Of a stretch of 64,000 bases of DNA, positions 49,984 to 60,445 are shown piece by piece. The position numbers were made by a program, and so were the translations under genes. The DNA is from Paraburkholderia caffeinilytica. Its GTDB lineage: Bacteria; Pseudomonadota; Gammaproteobacteria; Burkholderiales; Burkholderiaceae. The stretch spans positions 558,001 to 622,000 of the forward strand of contig NZ_CP031467.1 in NCBI RefSeq assembly GCF_003368325.1, written 5' to 3'. Each line of letters starts with the position of its first letter. Position 1 is the stretch's first letter. The notes below the pieces were generated by a model. The model was not told the DNA's origin. It was given only the letters and a program-made list of their open reading frames with translations, and searched no databases.

Positions 49984-50886
49984 TCAGTGTTTGCGCGGTA
50001 CCGCGGGAGCGTCCGGGGCAGTGCCGCCGGTCGGGCTATGCATGAAGCGGAAGAACTCGCTGCTCGGGTCGACCACGATGACGTCGCCCGGCTTGAAGGT
50101 GTTCTTGTACGCCTGCATGCTTTGATAAAACTGGTAGAACTGCGGGTCGCTGCCGTATGCCTCGGCCGCGAGCTGCGCTGCCTTGGCATCGCCCTCGCCC
50201 TTGATAGTCTGCGCCTGACGATAGCCGTCCGCGAGAATCGCCTGTTGCTGGCCGACGGCGTCCGCCTTGATCTGATCAGCCTCGGCCGTGCCCTTCGCAC
50301 GTTCTTCGGCTGCGGCCTGCTCGCGTGCGGCGATCATCCGCTTGTAGACCGAGTCGGCCATCGCCGCCGGGAAATCGACACGCGTCAGTTGCACGTCGAG
50401 CACCGAAACGCCCAGCGATGCCGCCGCTTTGCTCATCGTGCCGCGCGCTTCGTCGGCAACAGCTTGCTGCTTCGCCAGCGCATCGGTCAGCGTGACCTTG
50501 CCGAACGCGTCGCCGAGCGCGCTGCGCGACAGCAGCGCCAGACGATCCGCCAGGCTTTGCACGTCGCCCCGGGTTTCGGCGAGCAGCTTCAACGGATCGG
50601 TGACGCGGTATTTGATGACCGGGTTGGCCAGCAGATCGGTTTTGTCCGACGTCACGTAGCGGTCCTCATCCGGCGCGTCGAGCGACTGGATGCGGTTATC
50701 GACCAACGTGACCGTTTGCAACGGCGGCGGCAGCTTCACGTGCAGGCCGGGGCCGAGCAACACGGGCGCGGTGTCGCCATGCGAGGACAGCACGGCCATA
50801 TGCCGCTGGTCGACCACGAATACCATCGACGACGCGGCAAACAGCACGATGACGACGGCAACGACAAGCGCAATGATCTTGTTCAT
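49984..50886 (-). CDS. hflC: HflC, SPFH-domain FtsH regulator
   Basis: 300 residues. One N-terminal membrane anchor (IALVVAVVIVLFAASSMVFV), then an SPFH/band-7 domain (VVDQRHMAVLSSHGD, RVTDPLKLLAETRGDVQSL) and a long helical coiled coil with EQAAAEERAKGTAEADQIKA. With HflK it forms a periplasmic-side cage around the protease FtsH. It starts 12 bases after hflK. The tail after about residue 275 is variable. Confidence 0.95.
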   Translation of the reverse strand: MNKIIALVVAVVIVLFAASSMVFVVDQRHMAVLSSHGDTAPVLLGPGLHVKLPPPLQTVTLVDNRIQSLDAPDEDRYVTSDKTDLLANPVIKYRVTDPLKLLAETRGDVQSLADRLALLSRSALGDAFGKVTLTDALAKQQAVADEARGTMSKAAASLGVSVLDVQLTRVDFPAAMADSVYKRMIAAREQAAAEERAKGTAEADQIKADAVGQQQAILADGYRQAQTIKGEGDAKAAQLAAEAYGSDPQFYQFYQSMQAYKNTFKPGDVIVVDPSSEFFRFMHSPTGGTAPDAPAVPRKH

Positions 50887-50898
50887 GGTGTGCGCTCC

Positions 50899-52272
50899 TT
50901 ATTGAACGTCGTCTTCGCGCATACGGCTGCGGAAGGAGTCGCGTGAGCGCAGTGCGTCGCTGCTGGCTGCAGCCTGACTGGCAGGCGTCGCAACCGCGGC
51001 GGGAGCGGATGCGGCGGCAGATGGTGCGGCAACACCGCTCGCGGCTTGCGGCGCGGCGGCACTCGAGGCAACGGCAGTGCCGGACGCGGCCGCGGCAGCG
51101 TCGGCAACGCGCTGGCGAGTCTGCTCGACCAGCTTGTCGAGCGGCAGATACAGCACGTTGTTGCCGCTCCTGCTGTCCACAAACACTTTGGTCGTATTCG
51201 AATAGATCTGCTGCATGGTTTCCAGGTACATGCGCTCGCGAATCACAGCAGGCGCCTTCGAGTACTGCGCGTAGACCTGCTTGAAACGGTCGGCATCGCC
51301 TTGCGCCTGGGCCACGGTCTTCTCGCTATACGTTTTTGCTTCGTCGAGCTGGCGCGCCACGTCCGCTTGCGCGCGCGGCAGCAGATCGACGGCATAGGCC
51401 TGCGCGTCACGTTTGGCGCGCTCGTTGTCCTGACGCACCTTGGCGGCATCGTCGAAAGCGGCCTGCACCTGGTCGGGCACCTGCACGCCCTGGATCGTCA
51501 CACCGGTCACGGCGAGGCCGGACTGGTATTCATCCAGGGATTGCTGAATCGACGCCATCAGTTGCTGGCGAATTGTTTCGCGATCCTGATAGAGGATGTC
51601 GCTGGTGCTGCGCGCACCGACGATGCTGCGCACCGCCGCCTGTGCGGCCTGCATCACGCTCTGATCGGGATCGACGCTACGGAAGAGATAATCAGTCGGC
51701 TTGCTCACCTGATACTGCACGGCGAAGCGCACGTCGACGATGTCGGCGTCGTGTGTGAGCATCGACGCGTCCTTGACGTTGGCGAGACGCACCACGTTGT
51801 TACGGCCGATCTCCACCTGGCGGATCTGACCGATATTGACGAGTTCATGGGCTTCGAACGGATACGGCAGGCGCCAATGCACGCCCTGCCCCGCGGTGTA
51901 GCGATACTTGCCGAACTGCATCACGACGCCGGCCTGGCCGTCTTGCACGACGAACACGCCGCTGCCGAGATAGATCGCGATCAGCACGCCGATCACGATG
52001 CCCACGCCGATGCGCGCGCCGCGACCGTTGTCCGGACGGCCACCGCCCGTGCCGCCGCCCTTGCGGCCAAACACCCGGCTCAAACGGCGGTTGAAATCGC
52101 GCCACATCTCGTCGAGATCGGGCGGGCCTTCACCGTCTTTAACCGGCGGACGCTTGGGTTCGTTGGGTCGTTGGCGCTCGCCATTGCCGTCCCCCCGGCC
52201 CCAGCGCGGATCGTTCAGTGAAAGCAAGGCGCGCATGCGCAGCCAGATACTCCGCTCGTTGTAATCGTTCAC
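50899..52272 (-). CDS. hflK: HflK, SPFH-domain FtsH regulator
   Basis: 457 residues. A Gly/Arg/Pro-rich cytoplasmic start (RWGRGDGNGERQRPNEPK) is followed by one membrane segment (GVGIVIGVLIAIYLGSGVFVV), SPFH domain (VVMQFGKYRYTAGQGVHWRL) and coiled coil. The C-terminal about 60 residues are Ala/Ser-rich low complexity (AAAASGTAVASSAAAPQAAS), typical for HflK but long here. It forms the HflKC complex with the next gene. Confidence 0.95.
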   Translation of the reverse strand: MNDYNERSIWLRMRALLSLNDPRWGRGDGNGERQRPNEPKRPPVKDGEGPPDLDEMWRDFNRRLSRVFGRKGGGTGGGRPDNGRGARIGVGIVIGVLIAIYLGSGVFVVQDGQAGVVMQFGKYRYTAGQGVHWRLPYPFEAHELVNIGQIRQVEIGRNNVVRLANVKDASMLTHDADIVDVRFAVQYQVSKPTDYLFRSVDPDQSVMQAAQAAVRSIVGARSTSDILYQDRETIRQQLMASIQQSLDEYQSGLAVTGVTIQGVQVPDQVQAAFDDAAKVRQDNERAKRDAQAYAVDLLPRAQADVARQLDEAKTYSEKTVAQAQGDADRFKQVYAQYSKAPAVIRERMYLETMQQIYSNTTKVFVDSRSGNNVLYLPLDKLVEQTRQRVADAAAAASGTAVASSAAAPQAASGVAAPSAAASAPAAVATPASQAAASSDALRSRDSFRSRMREDDVQ

Positions 52273-52321
52273 CTGTGTTCGTTCACCAGAGTAGACAGCG
52301 GGTCAGTGCAATTGGAGCGGG

Positions 52322-53536
52322 TCAGTGCCCGAGTTCTGAGACCTTGCGGTCCTCGCGCGGTGCTGCCGACCGGTCTTCTTCCGACAGATCGACCAGCGTA
52401 TCGGCGAGAGGTTCGGCAGTAGCGATTTCAGCGATGGCAGCGCGCAATGTATCCAGCCCTTGTCCTGTGCGCGCGCTCAAAAAGACGCGCGAAATATTAC
52501 CATACTCATCCCGCTCGACCGCGTCGCCACGAGCCGCCAACTCCGGCACGGCGTCGATCTTGTTGAACACCAGCACCTGACGGATCGTATCCGCACCAAT
52601 TGCGTGCAACACCTCGTTGACCTGATCGATCTGATCGAGGCGCACGGCGCTCGACGCGTCGACCACATGCAGCAGCAGGTCGGCGTGGATGGTTTCCTCG
52701 AGCGTGGCGCGGAAAGCCGCCACCAGCTGGTGAGGCAATTCGCGGATGAAACCGACCGTATCGGACACCACCACCTGGCCGGCTTCGTCGCCGAGATAGA
52801 CACGGCGTGACGTGGTGTCCAGCGTGGCGAACAACTGGTCGGCGGCGTACGCCTGGGCCTTTGTCAGCGCATTGAACAGGGTGGATTTGCCCGCGTTCGT
52901 ATAACCGACGAGCGACACCGACATGGTCTGATTGCGGCTGCGCGCGCGGCGCTGCGTGCCGTGCTGACGGCGCAGTTTATCGAGGCGGATTTTGAGCGCC
53001 TTGATGCGCTCGCCGATCAGACGGCGGTCGGTTTCGAGCTGCGTTTCGCCAGGGCCGCGCAAACCGATACCGCCCTTCTGGCGTTCAAGGTGAGTCCATG
53101 CGCGGATGAGCCGCGTCGACAAGTACTGCAATTGCGCGAGCTCCACCTGCAGCTTGCCTTCATGGCTGCGGGCGCGTTGCGCAAAAATATCGAGGATGAG
53201 GCTGGTGCGGTCAATCACGCGGCGGTTAAGCGCCTGCTCCAGATTGCGCTGCTGCGCCGGGGCCAGTGCGTGATTGAAAATCACGAGTTCGATGTCGTTC
53301 GCCTCACAGGCAAGACGCAATTCCTCGGCCTTGCCGCTGCCGACGAACATCTTGGCATCCGGACTGGACCGGCGCCCCGTGAGGGTAACTAAGGGATTCG
53401 CGCCCGCGCTTTGCGCGAGCAGGCTGAGTTCTTCCAGACTGGCTTCGAAATCGATCTTACCGAAGTCGATGCCGACAAGCGCTGCATTGATCAAATTGGA
53501 GGGTATCAAAATGAGGCGGCCGGGAGTAATCGCCAA
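52322..53536 (-). CDS. hflX: HflX ribosome-splitting GTPase
   Basis: 404 residues if started at TTG 53536; TTG 53494 (LINAALVGIDFGKIDF) fits the family better and would give 390. HflX N-terminal domain (TGRRSSPDAKMFVGSGKAEE), GGIGLRGPGETQLETDRR linker, then a GTPase: G1 GYTNAGKSTLFNAL, G3 DTVGFIRELPHQL, G4 FNKIDAV. It splits stalled ribosomes under stress. It lies 31 bases after hfq and 49 bases before hflK in the conserved hfq-hflX-hflK-hflC order. Confidence 0.94.
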   Translation of the reverse strand: MAITPGRLILIPSNLINAALVGIDFGKIDFEASLEELSLLAQSAGANPLVTLTGRRSSPDAKMFVGSGKAEELRLACEANDIELVIFNHALAPAQQRNLEQALNRRVIDRTSLILDIFAQRARSHEGKLQVELAQLQYLSTRLIRAWTHLERQKGGIGLRGPGETQLETDRRLIGERIKALKIRLDKLRRQHGTQRRARSRNQTMSVSLVGYTNAGKSTLFNALTKAQAYAADQLFATLDTTSRRVYLGDEAGQVVVSDTVGFIRELPHQLVAAFRATLEETIHADLLLHVVDASSAVRLDQIDQVNEVLHAIGADTIRQVLVFNKIDAVPELAARGDAVERDEYGNISRVFLSARTGQGLDTLRAAIAEIATAEPLADTLVDLSEEDRSAAPREDRKVSELGH

Positions 53537-53567
53537 CGGGCGACGCTACGCCGGCCGCGGACGGGGA

Positions 53568-53804
53568 TTAGGACTGTTCGGAATCCGGGTGGAAATTCAC
53601 CGGACGGGCAGGCACGACGGTGGAAATGGCGTGCTTGTAGACCATCTGGGTGACCGTATTCCGGAGCAACACGACGTACTGGTCGAACGATTCGATGTTC
53701 CCTTGAAGCTTGATGCCGTTGACCAAGTAGATCGACACCGGCACATGCTCTTTACGCAGTGCGTTCAAAAACGGGTCTTGTAACAATTGCCCTTTGTTGC
53801 TCAT
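53568..53804 (-). CDS. hfq: RNA chaperone Hfq
   Basis: 78 residues. Sm1 region ([20 protein letters not shown] then [17 protein letters not shown]) and Sm2 [14 protein letters not shown] are intact; Gln and Lys residues of the proximal RNA-binding face are present. It forms a hexamer that pairs sRNAs with mRNAs. ATG 53804 has GGAG upstream and matches the [14 protein letters not shown] start. A TATAGT at 53878-53883 (minus strand) is a plausible -10 of its own. Confidence 0.98.
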   Translation of the reverse strand: MSNKGQLLQDPFLNALRKEHVPVSIYLVNGIKLQGNIESFDQYVVLLRNTVTQMVYKHAISTVVPARPVNFHPDSEQS

Positions 53805-53958
53805 AGCAAACTCCGTATTTTTTTGCAGGTTGACTGAATTGATGACGAAGAAAAAGAGATCCGCCATCAACCGCTACACTATAGCCGATTTTCATTTTTG
53901 CGCGGGAGGGCTGGCCTGACGGCCAAACCCAGCACACACGCGGGTTTCAGCCCAGGTT

Positions 53959-55296
53959 TCAGCCTTTGTCCGCGTAAGGGTTCGTCGACGATCTGAACTC
54001 TATGCGCAATGGAGTCCCAGTCAGCTTGAAAGTTTCCCGGAAGCGATTTTCGAGGTAGCGTTTGTACGTTTCGGTGATCGCATCGAGCGCGTTGCCGTGG
54101 ATCACAATGATCGGTGGATTCTGTCCGCCCTGGTGCGCGTAACGCAGTTTCGGCCGCACCGGTCCGCGACGGCGCGGCTGCTGGAATTCCACTGCATCGA
54201 TCAGCGCGCGCGTCAGCTTCGGCGTCGGCAGCTTGGTCATGGCGGCCTTGTAGGCATCGTCGACCGAGCGCATCAACGGGCCGATTCCGGTTTTTTCCGC
54301 GGCGGAAATGAAGTGGAATTTGGCGAAATCGAGAAATTTTAGTTTGCGCTCGAGGTCTGCCTTGGTGCGGTCGCGCACATGCGGATCGAGACCGTCCCAT
54401 TTGTTCACGCCCACCACCAGCGCACGGCCCTGCTCCACCACGAAGCCGGCAATGTGCGCGTCCTGCTCCGAGATGTCTTGACGCGCATCGAGCAGCAGGA
54501 TCACGACGTTCGCATCCGAAATCGCCTGCAGCGTTTTCACCACCGAGAATTTCTCGATCGCTTCAAACACCTTGCCGCGGCGGCGCAAGCCGGCCGTATC
54601 GATCAACGTGTACGGCTTGCCCTGGCGTTCGAAGTCGACGTAGATCGAATCGCGCGTGGTGCCCGGCATGTCGAACGCGATCACGCGCTCCTCGCCCACC
54701 AGCGCATTGATCAGGGTCGACTTGCCGACGTTCGGCCGGCCGACGATCGCGATCTTCACGCCACGCGTTTCTTTTTCCTCGTCGCTCTCTTCCGGCTGCC
54801 CGGCGTACGCGACGCCGAGTGCTTCATTGATCATTTCGGTGACGCCGTCACCGTGCGCCGCGGAAATCGCACGCGGATCGCCGAGGCCGAGTTCGTAGAA
54901 ATCGGCGGCCACCGTGCTGTACTTCATCCCCTCCGCCTTGTTGACGACGAGGAAGATCGGCCGGCCGACCTTGCGCAGGTAGTCGGCGATCGTCTTGTCC
55001 TGCGGTGCGAGACCGTTGCGGCCGTCGACGATGAACACGACGATGTCCGATTCCTCGACCGCCTGACGGGTTTGGCGCGCCATCTCGTGCAGGATGCCGT
55101 CTTTCGCGACCGGCTCGAAGCCGCCGGTATCGACGACCAGATACGGCCGCTCGCCGGCGCGCCCCTCGCCGTAATGGCGATCGCGGGTGAGACCGGGCAG
55201 GTCGGCAACCAGCGCATCACGCGTACGCGTGAGACGGTTGAATAGCGTGGATTTCCCCACATTGGGGCGCCCAACCAGGGCAATAACGGGTTTCAT
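53959..55296 (-). CDS. der: Ribosome-assembly GTPase Der (EngA)
   Basis: 445 residues with two tandem G domains, each with its own G1 motif ([14 protein letters not shown] at 8-21, [14 protein letters not shown] near 185), G3 (DTGGFEP and [10 protein letters not shown]) and G4 (NKAEG, NKWDG), then a KH-like domain ([20 protein letters not shown]). It is needed for 50S subunit assembly. It is 150 bases upstream of hfq on the same strand. Confidence 0.97.
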   Translation of the reverse strand: MKPVIALVGRPNVGKSTLFNRLTRTRDALVADLPGLTRDRHYGEGRAGERPYLVVDTGGFEPVAKDGILHEMARQTRQAVEESDIVVFIVDGRNGLAPQDKTIADYLRKVGRPIFLVVNKAEGMKYSTVAADFYELGLGDPRAISAAHGDGVTEMINEALGVAYAGQPEESDEEKETRGVKIAIVGRPNVGKSTLINALVGEERVIAFDMPGTTRDSIYVDFERQGKPYTLIDTAGLRRRGKVFEAIEKFSVVKTLQAISDANVVILLLDARQDISEQDAHIAGFVVEQGRALVVGVNKWDGLDPHVRDRTKADLERKLKFLDFAKFHFISAAEKTGIGPLMRSVDDAYKAAMTKLPTPKLTRALIDAVEFQQPRRRGPVRPKLRYAHQGGQNPPIIVIHGNALDAITETYKRYLENRFRETFKLTGTPLRIEFRSSTNPYADKG

Positions 55297-55752
55297 CAGA
55301 TGTTGTTCACGGTGAAACGCGGGATCGAAATCGACCGCCCGCGTAGCGACGCCATGCGGCCGCTACACGGCAGCGTTTGACGAAAATTATCACGAATTCG
55401 GCCAGCCCCGGATGTGCTGTCAATATGCGCACCCGGGCGGACGGGGGTTTGGCTGTATGGGGCGGCGCCAACGGGCCGCCGGGTTCAGTCTTTCTTGCTC
55501 AACGGCTGGCTCGCCAGTTCGATACGATTCTCTGCCGTATCGACGAAATCTACGAAGGCGCCGCTGAAGGTGGCGCCGCAAGCAGCCACCCATGGCCACA
55601 GGGGCCGTTTCTGATCCGACTTGCCGGACCAGCCAGTCCGGCGGAATATTTCTGCCTGCTTTCTACTTGCTCAGCTATACAACAAAAACGCGCGCGGCCG
55701 GCGAAGCCGGCCTGCACGCTTGACGACGCTTGACTGCCGATAGCCTGCGCGA
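55297..55752. other. Intergenic region bamB / der
   Basis: 456 bases between two minus-strand genes. It contains the bamB terminator near its left-centre. Near the right end, minus-strand TTGACA (around 55417-55422) and GATAAT (around 55386-55391) occur but at a spacing too long for a normal promoter. The open frames here have no recognisable protein and are Arg/Pro-rich artefacts of GC content. Confidence 0.4.
55685..55712 (-). terminator. Intrinsic terminator after bamB
   Basis: Stem GGCCGGC (55696-55702) / GCCGGCC (55706-55712) with a 3-base loop. On the minus strand it is followed, after a GCGCGCG stretch, by TTTTTGTTG. It lies about 40 bases after the bamB stop. Confidence 0.7.
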
Positions 55753-56898
55753 TTAGCGCGGGCGGTAGCCGTACAGGTCGCCGTCGTGTGTCAGCACGAC
55801 CAGCGTCTCGCCGGCCAGCACCGGCGCGGCCGTAATCGGGCTGCCGTCGGTCTTCACGCGAGCCACGAGCGTGCCGTCGTCGCGCGACAGGAAGTGCACG
55901 TAACCCTGATAGTCGCCGAGCACGGCGGCGTGACCCAGAATGAACGGGACGCTGAGGTCGCGATTCTTCAGCTTGTCGTTCTTCCACAGCGGCGCGCCGT
56001 TAGTGACGTCGAACGCCGACACCACCGACCAGTCGTCGGCCGCCACCACGGCACGGTCATCCTGCGCGAGACCGCTCGCGCTCGAGAACGCCTTTTCCCA
56101 CAACGCGCGGCCCGAGTTCGCATCGAAGCAGCCAATCTGACCCTGGAACGTCACCGCGCAGGTCTCCGAGCCGAGCAGCGTGGGCGGGCCCGTCACGTCA
56201 TTGATGCGCTCCACTTCCGTCACACCTTTCGGATACGACACCGGGGTCTGCCAGTAGTTGTCGCCGGTCTGCAGGTTGATCGCCGCGAACGCGCCGCCCG
56301 GGAAGCCGGCCAGCACAGCCGCGTCGCCCGCGAACGTCATGCCCGACGAGACGCGCAGATTGAGCGGCACCGCGCGATTGCGATAGTTCCACTTCTGCTC
56401 GCCGGTTTGCGCATTGAACGCGACGATCTGACCGTCGACCGTGCGCACCACCACGAGACCGTTGCCGACCAGCGGCGGCGAGATGATTTCGCCAGGTGCC
56501 TTGGCGGTCCACAATTGCTTGCCGTCCGCGCCGAGCACATAGACATCGCCCTTCAGGCCGCCGACCGCCGTGAGCGTGCCGTCGCTGCCGACACCTGCCG
56601 ACAGATCGTCGTGCAGCTTGACGCGCCAGATGTCCTTGCCGGTTTGCGCGTCGATCTTCGCAACCGAGCCGTTCGCGCCCGCCGCGTACACCGCGTTGCC
56701 GACCGCAACCGGCGAGAACAGGTAACGACCCGCCTTGCCGACGCTCGTCTTCCACGCCTGCTGCACGTCGAGCACGGGTTTGAACTCGGTGAGCGGCGTC
56801 GGCACGCGGCGCTCGTCTTTCGTGGATGAGCAAGCCGCCATGGTAAGGACGGTCATCGCACAGGCAACGGGCACAGCGTAACGTTTCAGCAGATTCAT
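55753..56898 (-). CDS. bamB: Outer-membrane assembly lipoprotein BamB
   Basis: 381 residues. Lipoprotein signal with lipobox TMAAC (Cys at about 23), then an eight-bladed PQQ-type beta-propeller (blade ends such as YAAGANGSVAKIDAQTGKDI, VYVLGADGKQLWTAK, IVAFNAQTGEQKWNYRN). It belongs to the BAM complex that inserts outer-membrane proteins. ATG 56898 gives the MNLLKRYAVPVACAM signal. It follows yfgM by 75 bases in the conserved hisS-yfgM-bamB-der order. Confidence 0.95.
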   Translation of the reverse strand: MNLLKRYAVPVACAMTVLTMAACSSTKDERRVPTPLTEFKPVLDVQQAWKTSVGKAGRYLFSPVAVGNAVYAAGANGSVAKIDAQTGKDIWRVKLHDDLSAGVGSDGTLTAVGGLKGDVYVLGADGKQLWTAKAPGEIISPPLVGNGLVVVRTVDGQIVAFNAQTGEQKWNYRNRAVPLNLRVSSGMTFAGDAAVLAGFPGGAFAAINLQTGDNYWQTPVSYPKGVTEVERINDVTGPPTLLGSETCAVTFQGQIGCFDANSGRALWEKAFSSASGLAQDDRAVVAADDWSVVSAFDVTNGAPLWKNDKLKNRDLSVPFILGHAAVLGDYQGYVHFLSRDDGTLVARVKTDGSPITAAPVLAGETLVVLTHDGDLYGYRPR

Positions 56899-56973
56899 CG
56901 GTGGACGAAGCATTCAGGAAATTAATTAAAGGAGACCGGTTGGTCGTGCCATGCGGCGCGCCGCATGCAGCGA

Positions 56974-57603
56974 TTAGCCGCCCAGCGCGTCCAGCTTGAA
57001 CTGAATCAGCTGGCGAGCCGAGCTATCGTTTTTCGACAGCGAGTCGAGGGCAAGCTTGTAGGCCGCGCGTGCATCGTCACGCTTGCCTTGCGCCGCGAGC
57101 AAATCACCGCGGCCATCCGCCACAACGCCCTTGAACGCGTCGGACTGCGGTTCGGCGAGCAGTGCGAGACCCTGGTCGTAAGCCTTGTCGTCGAGCAGCA
57201 GCGAAGCCAGACGAAGCTTGGCGATCTGCTTGAACTCGTCGTCTTTTGCGTGATCGATGGTCCATTGCAACTGGGCCTTCGCGGCGGTTTCGTCACCCGC
57301 GGCGTACAGCGCCTTGGCGGCGCCCAGCGCGGTCATCTGCGCATACGCGGTGCGGCTGAACTTATCTTCCATATCGGTGGCAACGCGCGCGATCTTCGCC
57401 TTGTCGCCCGATGCGACAGCTTGCTGCACCTGGTCGTACAGCACCGCGGCTTCCGCGGCCTGGCGCCGTTGCCAGAAATTCCAGCCGTTCCAGCTCGCCG
57501 CGGCAACCAATGCCACCAGCACGATCCACGTGGTTGCATTACCCCACTGCGTCCACCATGCCTTCAGGCTTTCAATCGATTCTTGTTCGTCGTGGTAACT
57601 CAT
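56974..57603 (-). CDS. YfgM-family TPR membrane protein
   Basis: 209 residues: cytoplasmic N-terminus MSYHDEQESIESLKAWWTQW, one membrane span (TTWIVLVALVAAASWNGW) and a periplasmic TPR-like domain (DQVQQAVASGDKAKIARVAT, AKAQLQWTIDHAKDDEFKQ, LLAAQGKRDDARAAYKLAL). E. coli YfgM works with PpiD at the Sec translocon, and the same role is inferred. ATG 57603 fits the conserved MSYHDEQE start. Confidence 0.92.
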   Translation of the reverse strand: MSYHDEQESIESLKAWWTQWGNATTWIVLVALVAAASWNGWNFWQRRQAAEAAVLYDQVQQAVASGDKAKIARVATDMEDKFSRTAYAQMTALGAAKALYAAGDETAAKAQLQWTIDHAKDDEFKQIAKLRLASLLLDDKAYDQGLALLAEPQSDAFKGVVADGRGDLLAAQGKRDDARAAYKLALDSLSKNDSSARQLIQFKLDALGG

Positions 57604-57681
57604 CGCCCGGCGATTTCCTCTTTCTTGATACGTGTGCGTGTCGAGCCTGATTGGCACCCAACCGGCTCGACGACATCGCGA

Positions 57682-59022
57682 TCAGTCGTCGCCGTCTTCG
57701 GCGGTTGCAACCATCGCATTGATTAGAAATTCGGTCAAGTCTTCGGCGGGCACGTTATGTTGCTCGTTTTTACCGCCGTTACCGGCTGTATCGCGCAACG
57801 GCTTGACACCGACCGTGCCGTTCGCGATCTCGTCCTCGCCGAGGATCACCGCGAATGCCGCGCCGCTTGCGTCAGCACGCTTCATCTGCGACTTGAAGCT
57901 CGCCGTCTGGCCGTCCGCGCTGCAATGCAGGATCACGTCGAGCCCCGTATCGCGCAAACGCTCGGCGACGATAAAGGCCTGTTCGCGCGCCGCGTCGCCC
58001 TGATGGACCACGTACACGTCGCAACCTTCGTCTTCCGGCACGAGCTGCTCCTCTTTCAGCAACTCGAGAATCCGCTCGACACCCATCGCCCAGCCGCACG
58101 CACCCGTCGGCTTGCCGCCGAGCTGTTCGATCAGCGGGTCGTAACGGCCGCCGGCCGCGACCGTGCCTTGCGCGCCAAGCTTGTCGGTCACCCACTCGAA
58201 CACGGTCAGGTTGTAATAATCGAGACCGCGCACGAGACGCGGGTTGATCGTGAACGGAATGTTGTTCGCCTTGAGAATGCGCTGCAGGCCTTCGAAGTGC
58301 GCGCGCGATTCCTCGCCGAGAAAATCGATCAGCTTGGGGGCATTCTGCGCGACTTCCTGCATCGCCGGATTCTTCGTGTCGAGCACGCGCAGCGGGTTCG
58401 TGTACAGGCGGCGCTTCGCCTCTTCGTCGAGCACGTCCATGTGCTTTTCGAGGTAGGTGATCAACTCGACGCGATGTGCCGCGCGCTCTTCAACGAGACC
58501 CAGTGAATTGAGTTCGAGCTTGATGCCCATCAAGCCGAGGTCGTCCCACAGACGCTGGCACATCATGATGATTTCAGCGTCGGCGTCCGGACCGGCGAAG
58601 CCCAAAGCTTCCACGCCGACCTGGTGGAACTGCCGATAACGGCCCCGCTGCGGACGCTCGTGACGGAACATCGGGCCGATGTACCACAGGCGCTTCGGAC
58701 CGTCGTACAGCATGTTGTGCTCGATCGTCGCGCGCACGACAGCCGCCGTGTTTTCCGGGCGCATCGTCAGATTTTCGCCGTTCAACGCGTCGGTAAAGCT
58801 GTACATCTCTTTCTCGACGATGTCGGTCACCTCACCGATACCGCGCTTGAACAACTGCGTATGCTCGATGATCGGCGTACGAATATTCTGATATCCGTAC
58901 GAGCGCAGCATCGATTTGACGGTCGTTTCAAAAAATTCCCACAGCCCGGCTTCCTGCGGAAGGATGTCATTCATGCCCTTCACGCCGGACAGCTTTTCGA
59001 GCTTTTTCTTCTGTTCAGTCAT
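57682..59022 (-). CDS. hisS: Histidyl-tRNA synthetase
   Basis: A 446-residue class II synthetase. Conserved start [19 protein letters not shown], motif 2 region [20 protein letters not shown], the HisA motif [15 protein letters not shown] and [14 protein letters not shown], motif 3 [13 protein letters not shown], and a C-terminal anticodon domain. It charges tRNA-His. It is 20 bases after ispG and 78 bases before yfgM. Confidence 0.97.
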   Translation of the reverse strand: MTEQKKKLEKLSGVKGMNDILPQEAGLWEFFETTVKSMLRSYGYQNIRTPIIEHTQLFKRGIGEVTDIVEKEMYSFTDALNGENLTMRPENTAAVVRATIEHNMLYDGPKRLWYIGPMFRHERPQRGRYRQFHQVGVEALGFAGPDADAEIIMMCQRLWDDLGLMGIKLELNSLGLVEERAAHRVELITYLEKHMDVLDEEAKRRLYTNPLRVLDTKNPAMQEVAQNAPKLIDFLGEESRAHFEGLQRILKANNIPFTINPRLVRGLDYYNLTVFEWVTDKLGAQGTVAAGGRYDPLIEQLGGKPTGACGWAMGVERILELLKEEQLVPEDEGCDVYVVHQGDAAREQAFIVAERLRDTGLDVILHCSADGQTASFKSQMKRADASGAAFAVILGEDEIANGTVGVKPLRDTAGNGGKNEQHNVPAEDLTEFLINAMVATAEDGDD

Positions 59023-59042
59023 CTGTCTTCGATCGACGATAT

Positions 59043-60359
59043 TTAGTTGAGCGCTTCGGCGCGGCCATAGCGGCGCTCGACGTAGTCACTCACGATTTGC
59101 TGGAATTCTTGCGCGATGTTGTCGCCGCGCAGCGTCTTGACCTTCTCGCCGTCGATGAACACCGGCGCGGCCGGATTCTCGCCCGAGCCCGGCAAGCTGA
59201 TGCCGATATTCGCCTGCTTCGATTCACCCGGACCGTTCACGATGCAGCCCATCACCGCGACGTGCATCTTCTCGACGCCAGGATATTGATCGCGCCACAC
59301 CGGCATCTGCGTGCGCAGATAGGTCTGGATTTGCGACGCCAGTTCCTGGAACAGCGTGCTGGTGGTGCGGCCACAACCCGGGCACGCGATCACCATGGGC
59401 GTAAATGAACGCAAGCCCATGGTCTGCAGGATTTCCTGGCCGACGATCACTTCGCCCGTGCGCGGGCCACCCGGTTCCGGTGTCAGCGAGATACGGATCG
59501 TGTCGCCGATGCCTTGCTGCAGCAACACCGACAACGCAGCGGTCGACGCCACGATGCCCTTCGACCCCATGCCCGCTTCGGTCAGCCCCAGGTGCAGCGC
59601 GAAGTCGCAACGGCGCGCGAGTTCACGATACACCGCGATCAGATCCTGCACGCCGCTGACCTTGCACGACAGAATGATCTTGTTGCGCGGCAGGCCGATT
59701 TCGACCGCGCGCTCCGCCGAGCCGATCGCCGACTGGATCAACGCTTCGTACATCACGCTCTGCGCTTCCCACGGCGTGGAACGCGCGGCGTTTTCGTCCA
59801 TCATTTTCGCGAGCAGATCCTGGTCGAGACTGCCCCAGTTGACGCCGATCCGCACCGGCTTGTCGTACTTCACCGCCGCTTCGATCATTTGCGCGAACTG
59901 CGTGTCGCGCTTCGCGCCGTGGCCGACATTGCCCGGGTTGATCCGGTACTTCGACAACGACTCCGCGCACGCCGGGTAGTCACGCAGCAGCAAATGGCCG
60001 TTGTAGTGAAAATCGCCGACCAGCGGCACCGACACGCCCATGCGGTCGAGTTGCTCGCGAACCGCCGGCACGGCCGCCGCCGCTTCCGGCGTGTTGACCG
60101 TGATACGCACCAGCTCCGAACCGGCTTGCGCCAGTTCCTTGATCTGGATCGCGGTGCCGATCGCGTCCGCGGTGTCGGTGTTGGTCATAGACTGGACGCG
60201 CACAGGCGCATCGCCACCGATGGTAACGAGCTGGCCGCCCCAACGGACATCGACCGCGTGCGACTTGCGCCGCGCAGCGTGGCCGCCGAACACCGGCTCG
60301 TTTGAAACGATTTTGCTACTGGATTGGGATTGAGCTTCGGATTGCATCGAAAAACCCAT
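59043..60359 (-). CDS. ispG: 4-hydroxy-3-methylbut-2-enyl diphosphate synthase
   Basis: A 438-residue [4Fe-4S] enzyme of the MEP isoprenoid pathway. TIM-barrel domain start [21 protein letters not shown]; iron-sulphur cysteines in [10 protein letters not shown] and the later [17 protein letters not shown]. It belongs to the gram-negative longer form. The start may be M1 or M5. It is in the rodZ-ispG-hisS run. Confidence 0.96.
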   Translation of the reverse strand: MGFSMQSEAQSQSSSKIVSNEPVFGGHAARRKSHAVDVRWGGQLVTIGGDAPVRVQSMTNTDTADAIGTAIQIKELAQAGSELVRITVNTPEAAAAVPAVREQLDRMGVSVPLVGDFHYNGHLLLRDYPACAESLSKYRINPGNVGHGAKRDTQFAQMIEAAVKYDKPVRIGVNWGSLDQDLLAKMMDENAARSTPWEAQSVMYEALIQSAIGSAERAVEIGLPRNKIILSCKVSGVQDLIAVYRELARRCDFALHLGLTEAGMGSKGIVASTAALSVLLQQGIGDTIRISLTPEPGGPRTGEVIVGQEILQTMGLRSFTPMVIACPGCGRTTSTLFQELASQIQTYLRTQMPVWRDQYPGVEKMHVAVMGCIVNGPGESKQANIGISLPGSGENPAAPVFIDGEKVKTLRGDNIAQEFQQIVSDYVERRYGRAEALN

Positions 60360-60445
60360 TTACGCCGCAAGCGCCACACAAAAGACGTAGCGCCTGAATT
60401 GAAAAAGCGCCGCGACCCGGTTGGCCGCGCCGCATACCGTATCTA

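Noticed and set aside
55377..55733. 118-codon plus-strand open frame between der and bamB
   Set aside because: Overlaps the bamB terminator and shows no protein-like pattern.
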